64,000 nt of DNA from Sphingomonas sp. JC676 (GCF_014489075.1 NZ_JACTGR010000004.1:248001-312000), one strand, 5' to 3'; shown: positions 18,588 to 27,843, counted from the stretch's first letter. The notes: generated by a model not told the origin, from the letters alone. Program-made: numbers and translations.

Positions 18588-18670
18588 CGTCATCCCGGCG
18601 AAAGCCGGGATCCAGGGCTTCAAGGTCCGCGCTGCGACTCCCGGACCTCGGCTTTCGCCGGAGCGACGAC
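18588..18670. repeat. REP-like inverted repeat pair
   Basis: Two arms (18588-18617 and about 18644-18670) that are imperfect reverse complements, built around CCCGGCGAAAGCCGGG-type palindromes. The left arm opens with CGTCATCCCGG, as in the related elements near 4.2 and 31.5 kb. It lies between the ferritin-like gene and the epimerase gene and could act as a bidirectional transcription attenuator. Confidence 0.7.
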
Positions 18671-18688
18671 TGAGGCATAGACGCGGAC

Positions 18689-19648
18689 ATGCGAATTCTT
18701 CTGACGGGCTCTTCCGGCTGGCTGGGCCGGTTCCTCGTGCCGATGCTGCGGGACCGGGGGCATGTCGTGGTCGGGCTCGACGTCGCCCCGGGCGCGGAAA
18801 CTCAGGTGATCGGATCGGTGGCGGACCGCGATACGGTCGACCGCCTGTTCGGCGAGCACGGCATCGATGCGGTGATCCATGGCGGCGCGCTGCACAAGCC
18901 CGACATCGTCCGCTATCCCGCGCAGGCGTTCGTCGACGTCAATGTGAGCGGCACGCTCAACCTGCTCGAAGCGGCTCTGGCGGGGGGGCACGACCGGTTC
19001 GTGTTTACCTCTACCACCTCGCTGATGATCAGCCAGTCGATCCGCGACGAGGCGGGCGACGCGGCGGTGTGGCTCGACGAGGCGAGCGGGCCCATCGAGC
19101 CGCGCAACATCTATGGCGTGACCAAGTTCGCCGCCGAGCAGCTCTGCCGGCTGGCGCATCTGAACGACGGGCTGAACTGCGTCGTGCTGCGCACCAGCCG
19201 CTTCTTCCCCGAGGATGACGATACGCATCGCACGCTATCGGGCGAGAATATGAAGGCGAACGAGTTGCTCCACCGCCGGTTGACGGTGGAGGATGCGGCG
19301 CGAGCGCATATTGCGGCACTGGAGAAGGCGCCGGAGGTCGGGTTCGGAACGTTCATCGTCTCGGCGCCCACACCGTTCGCGCGTGAGGAATGCGCGGCGC
19401 TCAAGCATGACGCGCCCGCGGTGATCGCACGGCATTTCCCTGAAGCCGCGGCGCTCTACGCGCGACGCGGCTGGCAATTGCCGGCGCGCATCGGGCGCGT
19501 CTACGACGCTGGGCTGGCCGAACGGATGCTGGGCTTTCGCTGCGAGACCGACTTCGCCGCGGTGCTGACCGCACTTGCCGAAGGCGCCGAGCTGCCGTTC
19601 GCGCATGACGCGGACTATGTCTCGCCTGCGATCGGTTTCGTCGCTTAG
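18689..19648 (+). CDS. NAD-dependent epimerase/dehydratase family protein
   Basis: 319 residues, extended SDR. The Rossmann loop is LLTGSSGWLGRFLVP (GxxGxxG), followed by an Asp at the end of strand 2 (VVGLDVAPG), which favours NAD(H). Catalytic residues are Ser/Thr in FTSTTSLM and Tyr-x-x-x-Lys in NIYGVTKFAAE. Typical substrates are nucleotide sugars or steroid-like alcohols; this one lacks specific cues. A stand-alone gene. Confidence 0.85.
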   Translation: MRILLTGSSGWLGRFLVPMLRDRGHVVVGLDVAPGAETQVIGSVADRDTVDRLFGEHGIDAVIHGGALHKPDIVRYPAQAFVDVNVSGTLNLLEAALAGGHDRFVFTSTTSLMISQSIRDEAGDAAVWLDEASGPIEPRNIYGVTKFAAEQLCRLAHLNDGLNCVVLRTSRFFPEDDDTHRTLSGENMKANELLHRRLTVEDAARAHIAALEKAPEVGFGTFIVSAPTPFAREECAALKHDAPAVIARHFPEAAALYARRGWQLPARIGRVYDAGLAERMLGFRCETDFAAVLTALAEGAELPFAHDADYVSPAIGFVA

Positions 19649-19721
19649 TCGAATTGTCGTCGCGGCCGCCGCGCATTTCCCGGTCCCGCCTTTAGTCGCG
19701 CACTCCTTAAGGGAGAGCGGA

Positions 19722-20564
19722 ATGCGTTGGATCGTTCGAGGGCTGGCCGTGCTGGTCGGCATCATCTTGCTGGTGGTCGTGATCGTCTATGCAGGCTCCG
19801 AATGGATCCTGCGCAAGAGTCATACGGTGCCGACGGTGGCGGTGACGGTGCCGCATGACGCGGCGTCGATCGCCGAGGGCGCCCGTATCGCCCGCATCGC
19901 CAGTTGCCGCGAATGTCATGGCGCGAACGGCGAAGGGAAAGTGCTGTTCGAAGTGCCGATGGTCGGGCGAGTCGCGCCGCCGCCGCTCGCGGCGGCTGCC
20001 CTGGACATGACCGATGCCGAACTGGCGCGCGCGGTCCGCTACGGCGTGCACAAGGACGGCAGCTCGTTGTTCATCATGCCGACCCATGCGCTGTCGCACA
20101 TCTCCGACGACGATCTGGGCCGCGTGATCGCCTGGATCCGCTCGCTCAGGCAAGGTCCCGAGGATTCGAAGGCGCGTACTGTGTTCGGACCGGTGGGCCG
20201 CGCGCTGGTGCTCGCCGACAAGCTGCCGACGATGGCGACCTCGGTGATGGTGGCGCAGAAGACGCGTCCCGCCGATATCGGCCGCTACTATGTCGATATC
20301 GCCTGCCTCGCCTGCCACAAGCTCACCAAGGAAGGCGTGATGGAGGACGGCAAGATGAAGGTCCCCGCGCTGGCGCCGATGGCGGCATCCTACGACGCCG
20401 ACAAGTTCCGCCATTTGATGCGCACCGGTGAGGGCATGGGCAAGCGCGACCTGGGGCTGATGAGCGTGGTTGCCAAGGCAGGGTTCGCGGCGATGACCGA
20501 CCAGGAGATCGCCGCGGTCCAGTCCTATCTGAAGGGTGAGGCGGAGAAGATGCCGCCGCGATAG
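19722..20564 (+). CDS. Membrane-anchored di-haem cytochrome c
   Basis: 280 residues. One N-terminal membrane helix (MRWIVRGLAVLVGIILLVVVIVYAG) places two cytochrome c domains in the periplasm. Haem attachment sites are SCRECHG (about residue 65) and IACLACHKL (about 195), with methionine ligands possible in MPTHAL and APMAAS. I chose the start at 19722 because it begins the membrane anchor and GGGAGAGCGG precedes it. It would carry electrons to a terminal oxidase or another partner. The following gene is a paralogue in tandem. Confidence 0.88.
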   Translation: MRWIVRGLAVLVGIILLVVVIVYAGSEWILRKSHTVPTVAVTVPHDAASIAEGARIARIASCRECHGANGEGKVLFEVPMVGRVAPPPLAAAALDMTDAELARAVRYGVHKDGSSLFIMPTHALSHISDDDLGRVIAWIRSLRQGPEDSKARTVFGPVGRALVLADKLPTMATSVMVAQKTRPADIGRYYVDIACLACHKLTKEGVMEDGKMKVPALAPMAASYDADKFRHLMRTGEGMGKRDLGLMSVVAKAGFAAMTDQEIAAVQSYLKGEAEKMPPR

Positions 20565-20627
20565 TTGCCGTGACGCATCTGCATCGATTGTGGTAAACGC
20601 CCTTCACGACTTCTGGGGGGATGATCG

Positions 20628-21473
20628 ATGCGGTTTGTGAGGCGCGCAGTCGCTGCGCTCGTCGGACTTTTGCTCCTGTTCGCTGCGGTGGTCTACGGCG
20701 GATCGGAATGGCTGATCCGGCGGAGCCATGCGGTGCCGCTGACCGCGGTCACCTTGCCCAAGGACGCCGCGTCGATCGAGGAAGGCGGGCGGCTGGCGAA
20801 GCTCGCCGGCTGCCGCGGCTGCCATGGCCCCAATGGCGAAGGCACCGTGTGGACCGACATTCCCTGGTTCATCGGCCATCCCGCGCCACCCTCGATCGCG
20901 CGCAAGACCGCGGACTATTCGGACCCGGAACTGGTGCGGCTGATCCAGCACGGAGTGCGCAAGGATGGCAGCTCGCTGTTCATTATGCCGACCGACGCGC
21001 ACCGCAATCTCGCGGACGACGACGTGCTGAAGATCGCGGCGTGGATCCGCACGCTCAAGTTCACGCCGAAGGATTCGGTCGTCGGCAGCAGCTGGGGCCC
21101 GATGGGGCGCTTCCTGATGCTGACCGGGGAAATGGCGCCGAGTATACAGGTGGAGAAGGTCGCGCCCGAGCATCGCCCGGCAGATATCGGCCGCTATTAT
21201 TACGACGCGGTCTGCTCGGAGTGCCACGAACTGCACAAGCCCAAGCCGTTCGAAGGGGGCAAGCAGATAGCGCCAGCGCTGGCGCCGATGGCAGCGAGCT
21301 ACGACTCTGCGACGTTCCACAAGCTGCTCAAGACCGGCGTGCCGCCGGGCGGCCGCAACCTGGGCGTGATGAAGGATGTCGCGGTGGAGGGAGCCTATGC
21401 CTTTACCGATGCGGAGGTTGATGCGCTCCAGGCCTATCTGAAGGGCGAGGCGACGCGAGCAGCTACGCAATAG
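20628..21473 (+). CDS. Membrane-anchored di-haem cytochrome c, tandem paralogue
   Basis: 281 residues with the same layout as the preceding gene: N-terminal membrane helix, GCRGCHGPNGEG, then VCSECHEL. The shared blocks HAVP..AVT(L/V)P.DAASI and PADIGRYY show a tandem duplication, while the linker regions have diverged. The pair may supply two redox potentials or specificities in one chain. No oxidase or dehydrogenase gene is adjacent. Confidence 0.88.
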   Translation: MRFVRRAVAALVGLLLLFAAVVYGGSEWLIRRSHAVPLTAVTLPKDAASIEEGGRLAKLAGCRGCHGPNGEGTVWTDIPWFIGHPAPPSIARKTADYSDPELVRLIQHGVRKDGSSLFIMPTDAHRNLADDDVLKIAAWIRTLKFTPKDSVVGSSWGPMGRFLMLTGEMAPSIQVEKVAPEHRPADIGRYYYDAVCSECHELHKPKPFEGGKQIAPALAPMAASYDSATFHKLLKTGVPPGGRNLGVMKDVAVEGAYAFTDAEVDALQAYLKGEATRAATQ

Positions 21474-21539
21474 CCGAACTTGGCGACGCAAAATTGCGGA
21501 GCGGGTTGCACCTGAGCAAGATTCGCCTAGATCGCCAGC

Positions 21540-22991
21540 ATGGCGAGCAAACCCCTCACCCTGTATGAAAAGATCTGGGCCGACCATGTCGTCGAGCGCC
21601 GGGACGACGGCACCTGCCTGATCTATATCGATCGTCACCTCGTCCATGAAGTGACCAGCCCCCAGGCGTTTGCGGGCCTCCGCGCGGCCGGCCGCCCGGT
21701 GCGCCGGCCCGACCTTACCCTCGCCGTGCCCGACCACAACCTGCCGACCACGGCGCGCGTCGATGCCCAGGGGCACGCGCTGCCGATCGCCGATCCGGCA
21801 AGCGCAGGGCAGCTTTCGGCACTGCGGGCCAATGTCGCCGAATTCCATGTGCCCTATATCGACGCGCTCGATGCGCGGCAGGGAATCGTCCATGTCGTGG
21901 GCCCGGAACAGGGCTTCACGCTGCCCGGCACCACGCTCGTCTGCGGCGACAGCCATACCTCGGCGCATGGCGCGCTGGGCGCGCTGGCGTTCGGCATCGG
22001 CACCAGTGAGGTCGAGCATGTGCTGGCGACGCAGACCCTGCTGCTCGCCCCGTCGAAGACGATGGAGGTCCGCGTCGACGGGGCGCTCGGTTTCGGCGTG
22101 AGCCCCAAGGACGTGGTGCTTGCGATCATCGGCAAGATCGGCGCGGCCGGCGGCACGGGTCATGTCATCGAGTTCACCGGCGAGGTGATCCGCGCGATGT
22201 CGCTCGAGGGGCGGCTGACCGTGTCCAACATGTCGATCGAGGGTGGCGCCCGCTCGGGCCTGATCGCGCCCGACGAGACGACCTTCGCCTATCTCAAGGG
22301 CCGCCCGATGGCGCCGCAGGGCGCCGACTGGGACAAGGCCGTCGCTTATTGGAAGACGCTGCCGACCGATGCCGGCGCGACCTATGACGCGGTGGTGAGG
22401 CTCTCGGCCAGCGACATCGCGCCGTCGCTGACCTGGGGCACCAGCCCCGAGGATGTCGTCCAGATCACCGGCGCGGTGCCCGATCCCGACAGCTTCGCCG
22501 ACCCATCGAAGCGCGAGGCGGCGCGGCGTTCGCTGGATTATATGGGGCTCGCGGCGGGCACGGCGATGCAGGATATCGGCATCGAGCATGTCTTTATCGG
22601 CTCGTGCACCAACAGCCGGATCGAGGATCTGCGCGCCGCCGCGGCGGTGGTGGAAGGGCGTCACATCGCCGACCGCATCCGCCAGGCGCTGGTCGTTCCG
22701 GGCTCCGGACTGGTCAAGCGCCAGGCCGAAGCCGAGGGCCTAGACCGCATCTTTTTGGAGGCCGGCTTCGAATGGCGCGAGCCCGGCTGCTCGATGTGCC
22801 TGGCCATGAACCCCGACAAAGTACCTAGCGGTGAACGTTGTGCTTCCACTTCGAATAGAAATTTCGTAGGAAGACAAGGACCTGGGGCCCGCACGCACCT
22901 CGTATCGCCAGCAATGGCGGCGGCGGCGGCGGTCACCGGGCGGCTTACCGACGTCAGAGATCTAATGACCGGCGGCGGCCACTGGGGATGA
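21540..22991 (+). CDS. leuC: 3-isopropylmalate dehydratase large subunit
   Basis: 483 residues, full length. It has the aconitase-type motifs and the three [4Fe-4S] Cys ligands: IGSCTNSR and [10 protein letters not shown]. It isomerises 2-isopropylmalate to 3-isopropylmalate in leucine synthesis with LeuD. The start follows the family N-terminus ([13 protein letters not shown]) although no strong ribosome site is visible. Codons from about 22818 to 22907 change abruptly to AT-ending and rare forms (see findings), while the protein sequence there stays canonical. Confidence 0.97.
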   Translation: MASKPLTLYEKIWADHVVERRDDGTCLIYIDRHLVHEVTSPQAFAGLRAAGRPVRRPDLTLAVPDHNLPTTARVDAQGHALPIADPASAGQLSALRANVAEFHVPYIDALDARQGIVHVVGPEQGFTLPGTTLVCGDSHTSAHGALGALAFGIGTSEVEHVLATQTLLLAPSKTMEVRVDGALGFGVSPKDVVLAIIGKIGAAGGTGHVIEFTGEVIRAMSLEGRLTVSNMSIEGGARSGLIAPDETTFAYLKGRPMAPQGADWDKAVAYWKTLPTDAGATYDAVVRLSASDIAPSLTWGTSPEDVVQITGAVPDPDSFADPSKREAARRSLDYMGLAAGTAMQDIGIEHVFIGSCTNSRIEDLRAAAAVVEGRHIADRIRQALVVPGSGLVKRQAEAEGLDRIFLEAGFEWREPGCSMCLAMNPDKVPSGERCASTSNRNFVGRQGPGARTHLVSPAMAAAAAVTGRLTDVRDLMTGGGHWG

Positions 22992-22994
22992 AGA

Positions 22995-23132
22995 ATGAAA
23001 CGGGCGCTAGTTGCGTTGATTACCGCGACCGTGCTGAGCGGGCTCGCGGCGGCTTATGCCAGTGCATATCCGCGGGCCGAGGCACCGGCCAAGACCGCTC
23101 CGACCGCCAAGATACTCGCAAAGGCGCGTTAA
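22995..23132 (+). CDS. 45-aa membrane or exported micro-protein between leuC and leuD
   Basis: ATG at 22995, three bases after the leuC stop and preceded by GGGGATGAAGA. The product starts KRALVALITATVLSGLAAAYA, a signal peptide or short membrane helix, followed by an Ala/Pro/Lys tail. Codons are high-GC as in real genes here. It lies within the leu operon in the same direction. No family is recognised. Confidence 0.6.
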   Translation: MKRALVALITATVLSGLAAAYASAYPRAEAPAKTAPTAKILAKAR

Positions 23133-23238
23133 GCGCCGCGATTGTCTTCGGGAGGGGTGACGGGAAGGGCGCGATGTTTTCGCGCCGCGGGAGCGCTGTT
23201 TCCGTCCAGATCGCCATTTCGAACGGGAGTCCGCGCTG

Positions 23239-23868
23239 ATGGAGCCGGTCCGCCAGGTGGAAGGGCGCGCCTATCCGTGGGGCGCCAAGAATATCGACAC
23301 CGACATCATCATCCCCGCGCACTGGCTGAAGACCACGACGCGCGAGGGCATGGGCAAGGGCGCGTTCGAGACGGTGCGCGCCCAGCCCGGCAACATCTTT
23401 GACGACACCCGCTATGCCGGCGCGCCGGTGCTGATCGCGGGCGAGAATTTCGGTTGCGGCTCCAGCCGCGAGCACGCCGCCTGGGCGCTGGGCGATCTGG
23501 GCATCAGGGCCGTGATCGCGCCGAGCTTCTCCGACATCTTCTCGGGCAACGCCTTCAAGAACGGCATCGTCACCGTGGTACTGCCGCAGGAGGCGGTCGA
23601 CCGGCTGGTCGAGGTCGCGAAGACCGACGAGATTACCGTCGATCTCGAGACGATGACCGTCACAACGCCCTTCCAGGATCGCTTCGCCTTCGAACTCGAC
23701 CCGTTCCGCCGCCAGTGCCTGCTCGAAGGGCTGGACGAGATCGGCATGACGCTGGCAAGAGATACCGCGATTTCTAAATATGAATCCGCGGTTGTCGATG
23801 CGCGCCCGTGGATCGCTGTAGGAGGCGGGAATGAAGGCACTGTTCTCGAAGGCGCCGGGCGGACCTGA
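23239..23868 (+). CDS. leuD: 3-isopropylmalate dehydratase small subunit
   Basis: 209 residues. Canonical motifs: [14 protein letters not shown] near the N-terminus and the swivelling-domain loop [17 protein letters not shown], with [14 protein letters not shown] after it. It forms the active site with LeuC. The last 38 bp overlap the next gene in a different frame, which implies tight coupling; the C-terminal tail after LARDTAIS is longer than usual because of this overlap. Confidence 0.96.
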   Translation: MEPVRQVEGRAYPWGAKNIDTDIIIPAHWLKTTTREGMGKGAFETVRAQPGNIFDDTRYAGAPVLIAGENFGCGSSREHAAWALGDLGIRAVIAPSFSDIFSGNAFKNGIVTVVLPQEAVDRLVEVAKTDEITVDLETMTVTTPFQDRFAFELDPFRRQCLLEGLDEIGMTLARDTAISKYESAVVDARPWIAVGGGNEGTVLEGAGRT

Positions 23869-24826
23869 AACTCTAAGCGTCGAGGAAGTGGCCGATCCCG
23901 TACCGGGCAAGGGCCAGGTGCTGATCGCAGTGAAGGCCTGCGCGATCAACTATCCCGACGTGCTGATCATCGAGGACAAATACCAGTTCAAGCCGCAGCG
24001 GCCGTTCGCGCCCGGTGGCGAGATCGCCGGCGTGATCGCGGCGGTGGGCGAGGGCGTCACCGAATGGGCGCCCGGGGACCATGTCGTCGCGGTGACGGGC
24101 CATGGCGGGCTCGCCGAGAAACTGGTGACCGAGGCGGCGCGGCTGTTCCGCCTGCCCGAGGGGCGCAGTTTCGAGGAAGGCGCGGCGCTGCTGCTGACCT
24201 ATGCCACGACGATCCACGCATTGCTCGATCGCGGGCATCTGCGCGAGGGGCACACGCTGCTGGTGCTGGGCGCTGCCGGCGGCGTCGGGCTGGCGGCGAT
24301 CGAGCTGGGCAAGGCGTTCGGCGCGACGGTGGTCGCGGCGGTATCGTCCGAGCAAAAGGCCGAGGCGGCGAAGGCCGCGGGCGCCGACCGGACGATCGTC
24401 TATGGCCGCGCGCCGTTCGACAAGGACCAGTCCAAGGCGCTGGCCGAACAGTTCAAGACCGCGGTCGGGCCGGCAGGCGCCGATGTGATCTACGATCCGG
24501 TGGGCGGCGACTATGCCGAGCCGGCGCTCCGGGCGATCGGCTGGGAGGGGCGCTATCTGGTCGTCGGCTTCCCGGCGGGCATCCCCAGGCTGCCGCTTAA
24601 CCTGACCCTGCTCAAGAGCTGCGACGTGTGCGGCGTCTTCTGGGGCGCCTTCGCGGCGCGCGATCCCGGGGCCAACCAGGCACATATCGAGCGGCTGTTC
24701 CGCCTGTGGGACGAGGGGCGGATTGCGCCCAGGGTGACCGAGGTGTTTTCGCTCGCGGACGGCGGCAAGGCGATCGCCAAGATGGCGGCGCGCGGCGCGA
24801 TCGGAAAGCTGGTGGTAAAAATCTAA
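23831..24826 (+). CDS. NADPH:quinone oxidoreductase family (zinc-independent MDR)
   Basis: 331 residues. GroES-like N-terminal domain (residues 1-120) without the structural or catalytic Zn ligands, followed by a Rossmann domain with [22 protein letters not shown] (AAxxGVG loop). This is the QOR branch of medium-chain dehydrogenases, which reduces quinones or enones with NADPH. The start lies inside leuD; AGGAGGCGGG precedes the ATG. It is not part of leucine synthesis and probably rides on the operon. Confidence 0.88.
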   Translation: MKALFSKAPGGPETLSVEEVADPVPGKGQVLIAVKACAINYPDVLIIEDKYQFKPQRPFAPGGEIAGVIAAVGEGVTEWAPGDHVVAVTGHGGLAEKLVTEAARLFRLPEGRSFEEGAALLLTYATTIHALLDRGHLREGHTLLVLGAAGGVGLAAIELGKAFGATVVAAVSSEQKAEAAKAAGADRTIVYGRAPFDKDQSKALAEQFKTAVGPAGADVIYDPVGGDYAEPALRAIGWEGRYLVVGFPAGIPRLPLNLTLLKSCDVCGVFWGAFAARDPGANQAHIERLFRLWDEGRIAPRVTEVFSLADGGKAIAKMAARGAIGKLVVKI

Positions 24827-24927
24827 GCCCCTCCTCTTCAGGGGAGGGGTTGGGGGTGGAGGAGTCATGGATGCCAACCTCAGTGGACACTGCCCCACCC
24901 CAACCCCTCCCCTGAAGGGGAGGGGCT
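24826..24927. repeat. Long inverted repeat with CCCCTCCCCTGAAGGGG-type arms
   Basis: Arms at 24826-24859 and 24895-24927 are near-perfect reverse complements, each itself containing a CCCTCCCCT/AGGGGAGGG palindrome, separated by about 35 bp. It starts right after the quinone oxidoreductase stop. It could fold into a long hairpin and act as a terminator-like or RNA-stabilising element. Similar boxes are often dispersed in sphingomonad genomes. Confidence 0.75.
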
Positions 24928-24997
24928 CAAGAGGCGTTGCCAGCGGGGCGCGGCTTACCTATCTCGCGGGTATCGCAACCCGAGGGGCTAGGACGAC

Positions 24998-25321
24998 ATG
25001 ACCACATTCGACGATCGCGAGAAGGCGTTCGAGGCGAAGTACGCGCGCGACGAGGATATGGCGTTCCGCGTCACCGCGCGCCGCAATCGGCTGGTCGGCC
25101 ATTGGGCGGCGGCCAAGATGGGCCTCACCCCCGAAGAGACCGACGCCTATGCCAAGGCGGTGGTCCAGGCCGATTTCGAGGAAGCCGGCGACGAGGATGT
25201 GATCCGCAAGCTGCTGGGCGATCTGCTCGCCGCCGGGATCGAAGTCGACGACGCCACCGTGCGCGACGCGCTGCGCGACCAGATGGTCGAGGCGCGCCGC
25301 CAGCTCATGGAATCCAAATAA
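24998..25321 (+). CDS. DUF1476 protein, ATP synthase zeta (ATPase inhibitor) subunit
   Basis: 107 residues, all helical, matching the DUF1476 family: FDDREKAFEAKYARDEDMAFRVTARRNRLVGHWAA, then GLTPEETDAYAKAVVQADFEEAGDEDV and two C-terminal helices. The family is the alphaproteobacterial zeta subunit that inserts its N-terminus into F1-ATPase and blocks reverse ATP hydrolysis (shown in Paracoccus). The stop overlaps the bolA start by one base. Confidence 0.9.
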   Translation: MTTFDDREKAFEAKYARDEDMAFRVTARRNRLVGHWAAAKMGLTPEETDAYAKAVVQADFEEAGDEDVIRKLLGDLLAAGIEVDDATVRDALRDQMVEARRQLMESK

Positions 25322-25560
25322 TGCCGATGGCCGCGGCCGATATCGAGGCGCTGATCCGCGAGGGCATCCCCGATGCCCATGTCGAGATTACCGACCTTGC
25401 CGGCGACGGCGACCACTATGCAGCGCGGGTCGTCGCCCCCATGTTCAGGGGGATGCCGCGCGTGCGGCAGCATCAGGCAGTATATGCGGCGCTGGGTGGG
25501 CGGATGGGCGGCGTGCTCCACGCGCTCCAGCTGACCACCGAAGCGCCAGTCGAGGAGTGA
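25321..25560 (+). CDS. bolA: BolA family protein
   Basis: 79 residues. The class II KH-like fold is visible: IEALIREGIPDAHVEITDLAGDGDHYAARVVAPMFRGMPRVRQHQAVYAALGGRMGG. The His in GMPRVRQHQ and His in GDHY fit the positions that, with a CGFS glutaredoxin, hold a [2Fe-2S] cluster. The adjacent grxD gene (7 bp away) encodes exactly that partner, so a BolA-Grx complex in iron or Fe-S handling is the likely role. Confidence 0.95.
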   Translation: MPMAAADIEALIREGIPDAHVEITDLAGDGDHYAARVVAPMFRGMPRVRQHQAVYAALGGRMGGVLHALQLTTEAPVEE

Positions 25561-25566
25561 ACCCAA

Positions 25567-25899
25567 GTGACCGACGAAGTGCAGGACCGTATCCAGGGTC
25601 TGGTCGACGCGAGTGATGTGCTGCTGTTCATGAAGGGCAGCCCGCTATTCCCGCAATGCGGCTTCTCCAGCCGTGCGATCGCCATCCTCAACCATCTCGG
25701 CGTCGAGTTCGAGAGCGTCGACGTGCTCCAGGACCAGGGCGTGCGCCAGGGCATCAAGGCCTTTTCGGACTGGCCGACGATCCCGCAGCTCTATGTGAAG
25801 GGCGAATTCGTCGGCGGATCGGACATCATGATGGAGATGTACGAGAGCGGCGAGCTGGCGCAACTGCTGGCCGACAAGGGCGTCACCGCCTCGGCGTGA
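25567..25899 (+). CDS. grxD: Monothiol glutaredoxin, CGFS type (Grx4)
   Basis: 110 residues from a GTG start with GAGGAG upstream. The active site is PQCGFSSRAIAIL, the hallmark of monothiol glutaredoxins that carry [2Fe-2S] clusters with glutathione. WPTIPQLYVKGEFVGGSDIMMEMYESGEL is the GSH-binding part. It works with BolA in Fe-S delivery and iron sensing. Last gene of the DUF1476-bolA-grxD chain. Confidence 0.97.
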   Translation: MTDEVQDRIQGLVDASDVLLFMKGSPLFPQCGFSSRAIAILNHLGVEFESVDVLQDQGVRQGIKAFSDWPTIPQLYVKGEFVGGSDIMMEMYESGELAQLLADKGVTASA

Positions 25900-25964
25900 C
25901 CCGTGCGAGTTGGACGCGTTTCGGCGCGTCCCGCTTGTTTCGCTTTCTGTGGGAAGCCCGGTGC

Positions 25965-26005
25965 GGGCGGGTCGACGCGAGACCGGTTAAAGCATCGACC
26001 CGCCC
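25965..26005 (+). terminator. Hairpin after grxD
   Basis: GGGCGGGTCGA pairs with TCGACCCGCCC (perfect 11-bp stem, 19-base loop), 66 bp after the grxD stop. No T-tract follows, so it is either a weak terminator or an RNA-stabilising hairpin. The remaining gap up to 26159 shows no gene. Confidence 0.5.
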
Positions 26006-26159
26006 TATGAAGCGTAGAAACGCTCGGGTGCCTCTTACTTTGCAGGCGGCGTGCCAACTCTGCCGAGTGGCGGTTTTCCGCAGGTTTAGTGGTTAGCGAG
26101 AATTAACCACCCTCCGCACCTGTAAGCCGATCCGACAGTTTTCCGACCTTCGGGCGATC

Positions 26160-27563
26160 TCATCGGCTTCCGCCAGTGAATGCTTCGAGCACGTCGGCGG
26201 TGACGCGCGACACGATCCTATGGGCCGAGGCGTGACCGTCGGTAAGGACGCGCGCCCAATCGGTCGTTCCGCCGTTGAAGACCAATCCCTTCCTGGGGTC
26301 GGACGCGCTTTCGGTGCCGTATATCCCCATCGCGCCGGCGCCGCCCATGTCCCATCCGTCCAGCCTGCCGGTATCGGCGAGGATGTTGAAGCCATTGGGG
26401 GCACTCGGCACGCCATCGACTTCATAGCCAATCAGCCGGTCCTCGGCGCCGAACGTCTGTCCATCCGCCAGCCCGCAGCCAGCGAACGCCCAATGGTTCG
26501 CATTGCGCACGGTGAAGCCGATCGGATCGCGTGCGGTGTTGATCCAGCCGGTGCCGGGCTCCCAGTCGCCCCATTTGCCGCCGCCAAAGCCGTAGCTCAG
26601 CCCGAGGAGGTCGGACTCGTCATGGCCGGGCCAGTTTTCCGCGAGCTTGTTGACGACCTTCAGATGCTCGGGGGTCCCGGGCGCGCCGAAATCGACCGGC
26701 CGGAAACAGGTATTGCCGCTGAACACCGCGACATTACCGCCGCCCTTCAGGAAATGGGCGACCGCGTCGCGCATCCCGTGGCTCCAATATTCGTGATGCC
26801 CGACGCTCAGCATGCACTGGTACGCGGTCAGATCGAGCTGGCCGCTGTGCAGGTCCAGGTCGGTGTAGAAATCGCAATCGATATTCCGGGCGATCAGCCA
26901 GCGGATGAACCTCGCGTCCCAATGGGTGAATTGCTGGCGCGGCGAGCCCGGATCATAGGGATCAGGCGGCTCGCCGAGTTGCGCGCCGAGGCCGCCGCCG
27001 GGGCGCAACAGGCTCACCTTCCATTGCGGGCTCGTCCCATGGACATGATCGTCATAGAAACAGCCGCCGCCGGTGGAGTTGTAGGCGTGATAGGTGGCGA
27101 TGGGGACCACATAGGCGATCGGCGCGGCCGGTCTCGCCGGGCGGCACATGACCAGCGCCATATTGTCGCTGTCGGGCGGAGAGCCATGGACGGGCGCACC
27201 GGCCGCGCAAAGCTGTCCCAGCGGAGTGGTCGGCCGACCGGCGGCATCGACCTCATAGACGATAGCGATATAGGCGCCGCTGGGGACCGCCGGACAATCC
27301 GGCCGAAGCGTGATCGTGGGCCAGGCCCAATCCTGGTCATACGCCATCGGTGCGCTGCTTCCGCCCGACTGGAAGACGAAGCCGTCGCCACGCCGGTCAT
27401 GCGTGACGTTGCTGGCCGAGATTGGCGAGATCCGGCTGAACCTGCCCAGCATCGCCTCGCTACCCTGGACATAAAGTGCCACCGAAAAGCGTGAATTCGG
27501 TTGCACGCCGATCGTGAAGGCCTGGCCCGCGGCGAAGCTGGACTCGATCGCATAAACTTGCAT
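26160..27563 (-). CDS. N,N-dimethylformamidase beta-subunit-like protein
   Basis: 467 residues, no signal peptide. It matches the C-terminal large-subunit domain of N,N-dimethylformamidase: YHAYNSTGGG, the glutamine-amidotransferase-like core LSVGHHEYWSHGMRDAVAHFLKGGGNVAVFSGNTCFRP, and WAFAGCGL. DMFase hydrolyses DMF to dimethylamine and formate with a mononuclear iron held by Tyr and Glu residues. The small alpha subunit of DMFase is not adjacent, and many homologues of this domain act in unknown processes, so DMF as a substrate is unproven. Confidence 0.75.
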   Translation of the reverse strand: MQVYAIESSFAAGQAFTIGVQPNSRFSVALYVQGSEAMLGRFSRISPISASNVTHDRRGDGFVFQSGGSSAPMAYDQDWAWPTITLRPDCPAVPSGAYIAIVYEVDAAGRPTTPLGQLCAAGAPVHGSPPDSDNMALVMCRPARPAAPIAYVVPIATYHAYNSTGGGCFYDDHVHGTSPQWKVSLLRPGGGLGAQLGEPPDPYDPGSPRQQFTHWDARFIRWLIARNIDCDFYTDLDLHSGQLDLTAYQCMLSVGHHEYWSHGMRDAVAHFLKGGGNVAVFSGNTCFRPVDFGAPGTPEHLKVVNKLAENWPGHDESDLLGLSYGFGGGKWGDWEPGTGWINTARDPIGFTVRNANHWAFAGCGLADGQTFGAEDRLIGYEVDGVPSAPNGFNILADTGRLDGWDMGGAGAMGIYGTESASDPRKGLVFNGGTTDWARVLTDGHASAHRIVSRVTADVLEAFTGGSR

Positions 27564-27791
27564 CGATCCTCCCCGTAGATCACCCGATGGTCATTTCTCC
27601 CTACATAGGGCGACGGCATCGCCTTGGATGCCGCGTAACGGTTCGCTGCGGTATGCGTCGCGTCTATCGCACCGACGATTATCCGGACGATCCACGAACA
27701 TCCCCCGCTACCCGTACCAGCCTGTCATCGGGCGTCCGCGGCGTGTCCGACTCCAATCTGTCAGAATCCATTCAGCCAGCGTTCAGCGCTA

Positions 27792-27830
27792 TTGACTACA
27801 GACGTAAACATAGCGATTACATAAGTAGTC
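27792..27830 (+). promoter_or_regulatory. blaI promoter with two tandem BlaI/MecI-type operators
   Basis: Two 16-bp boxes, 27794-27809 and 27815-27830, share the pattern GAyTACAnnnGTAnnC, and their centres are 21 bp (two helical turns) apart. The outer ends also form the 8-bp inverted repeat TTGACTAC/GTAGTCAA. TTGACT at 27792 fits a -35 box and the second box covers the -10 position. BlaI dimers bind such TACA/TGTA-type dyads, so autoregulation of the blaI-M56 operon starting at 27844 is likely. Confidence 0.7.
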
Positions 27831-27843
27831 AAAGAGGGACGAG

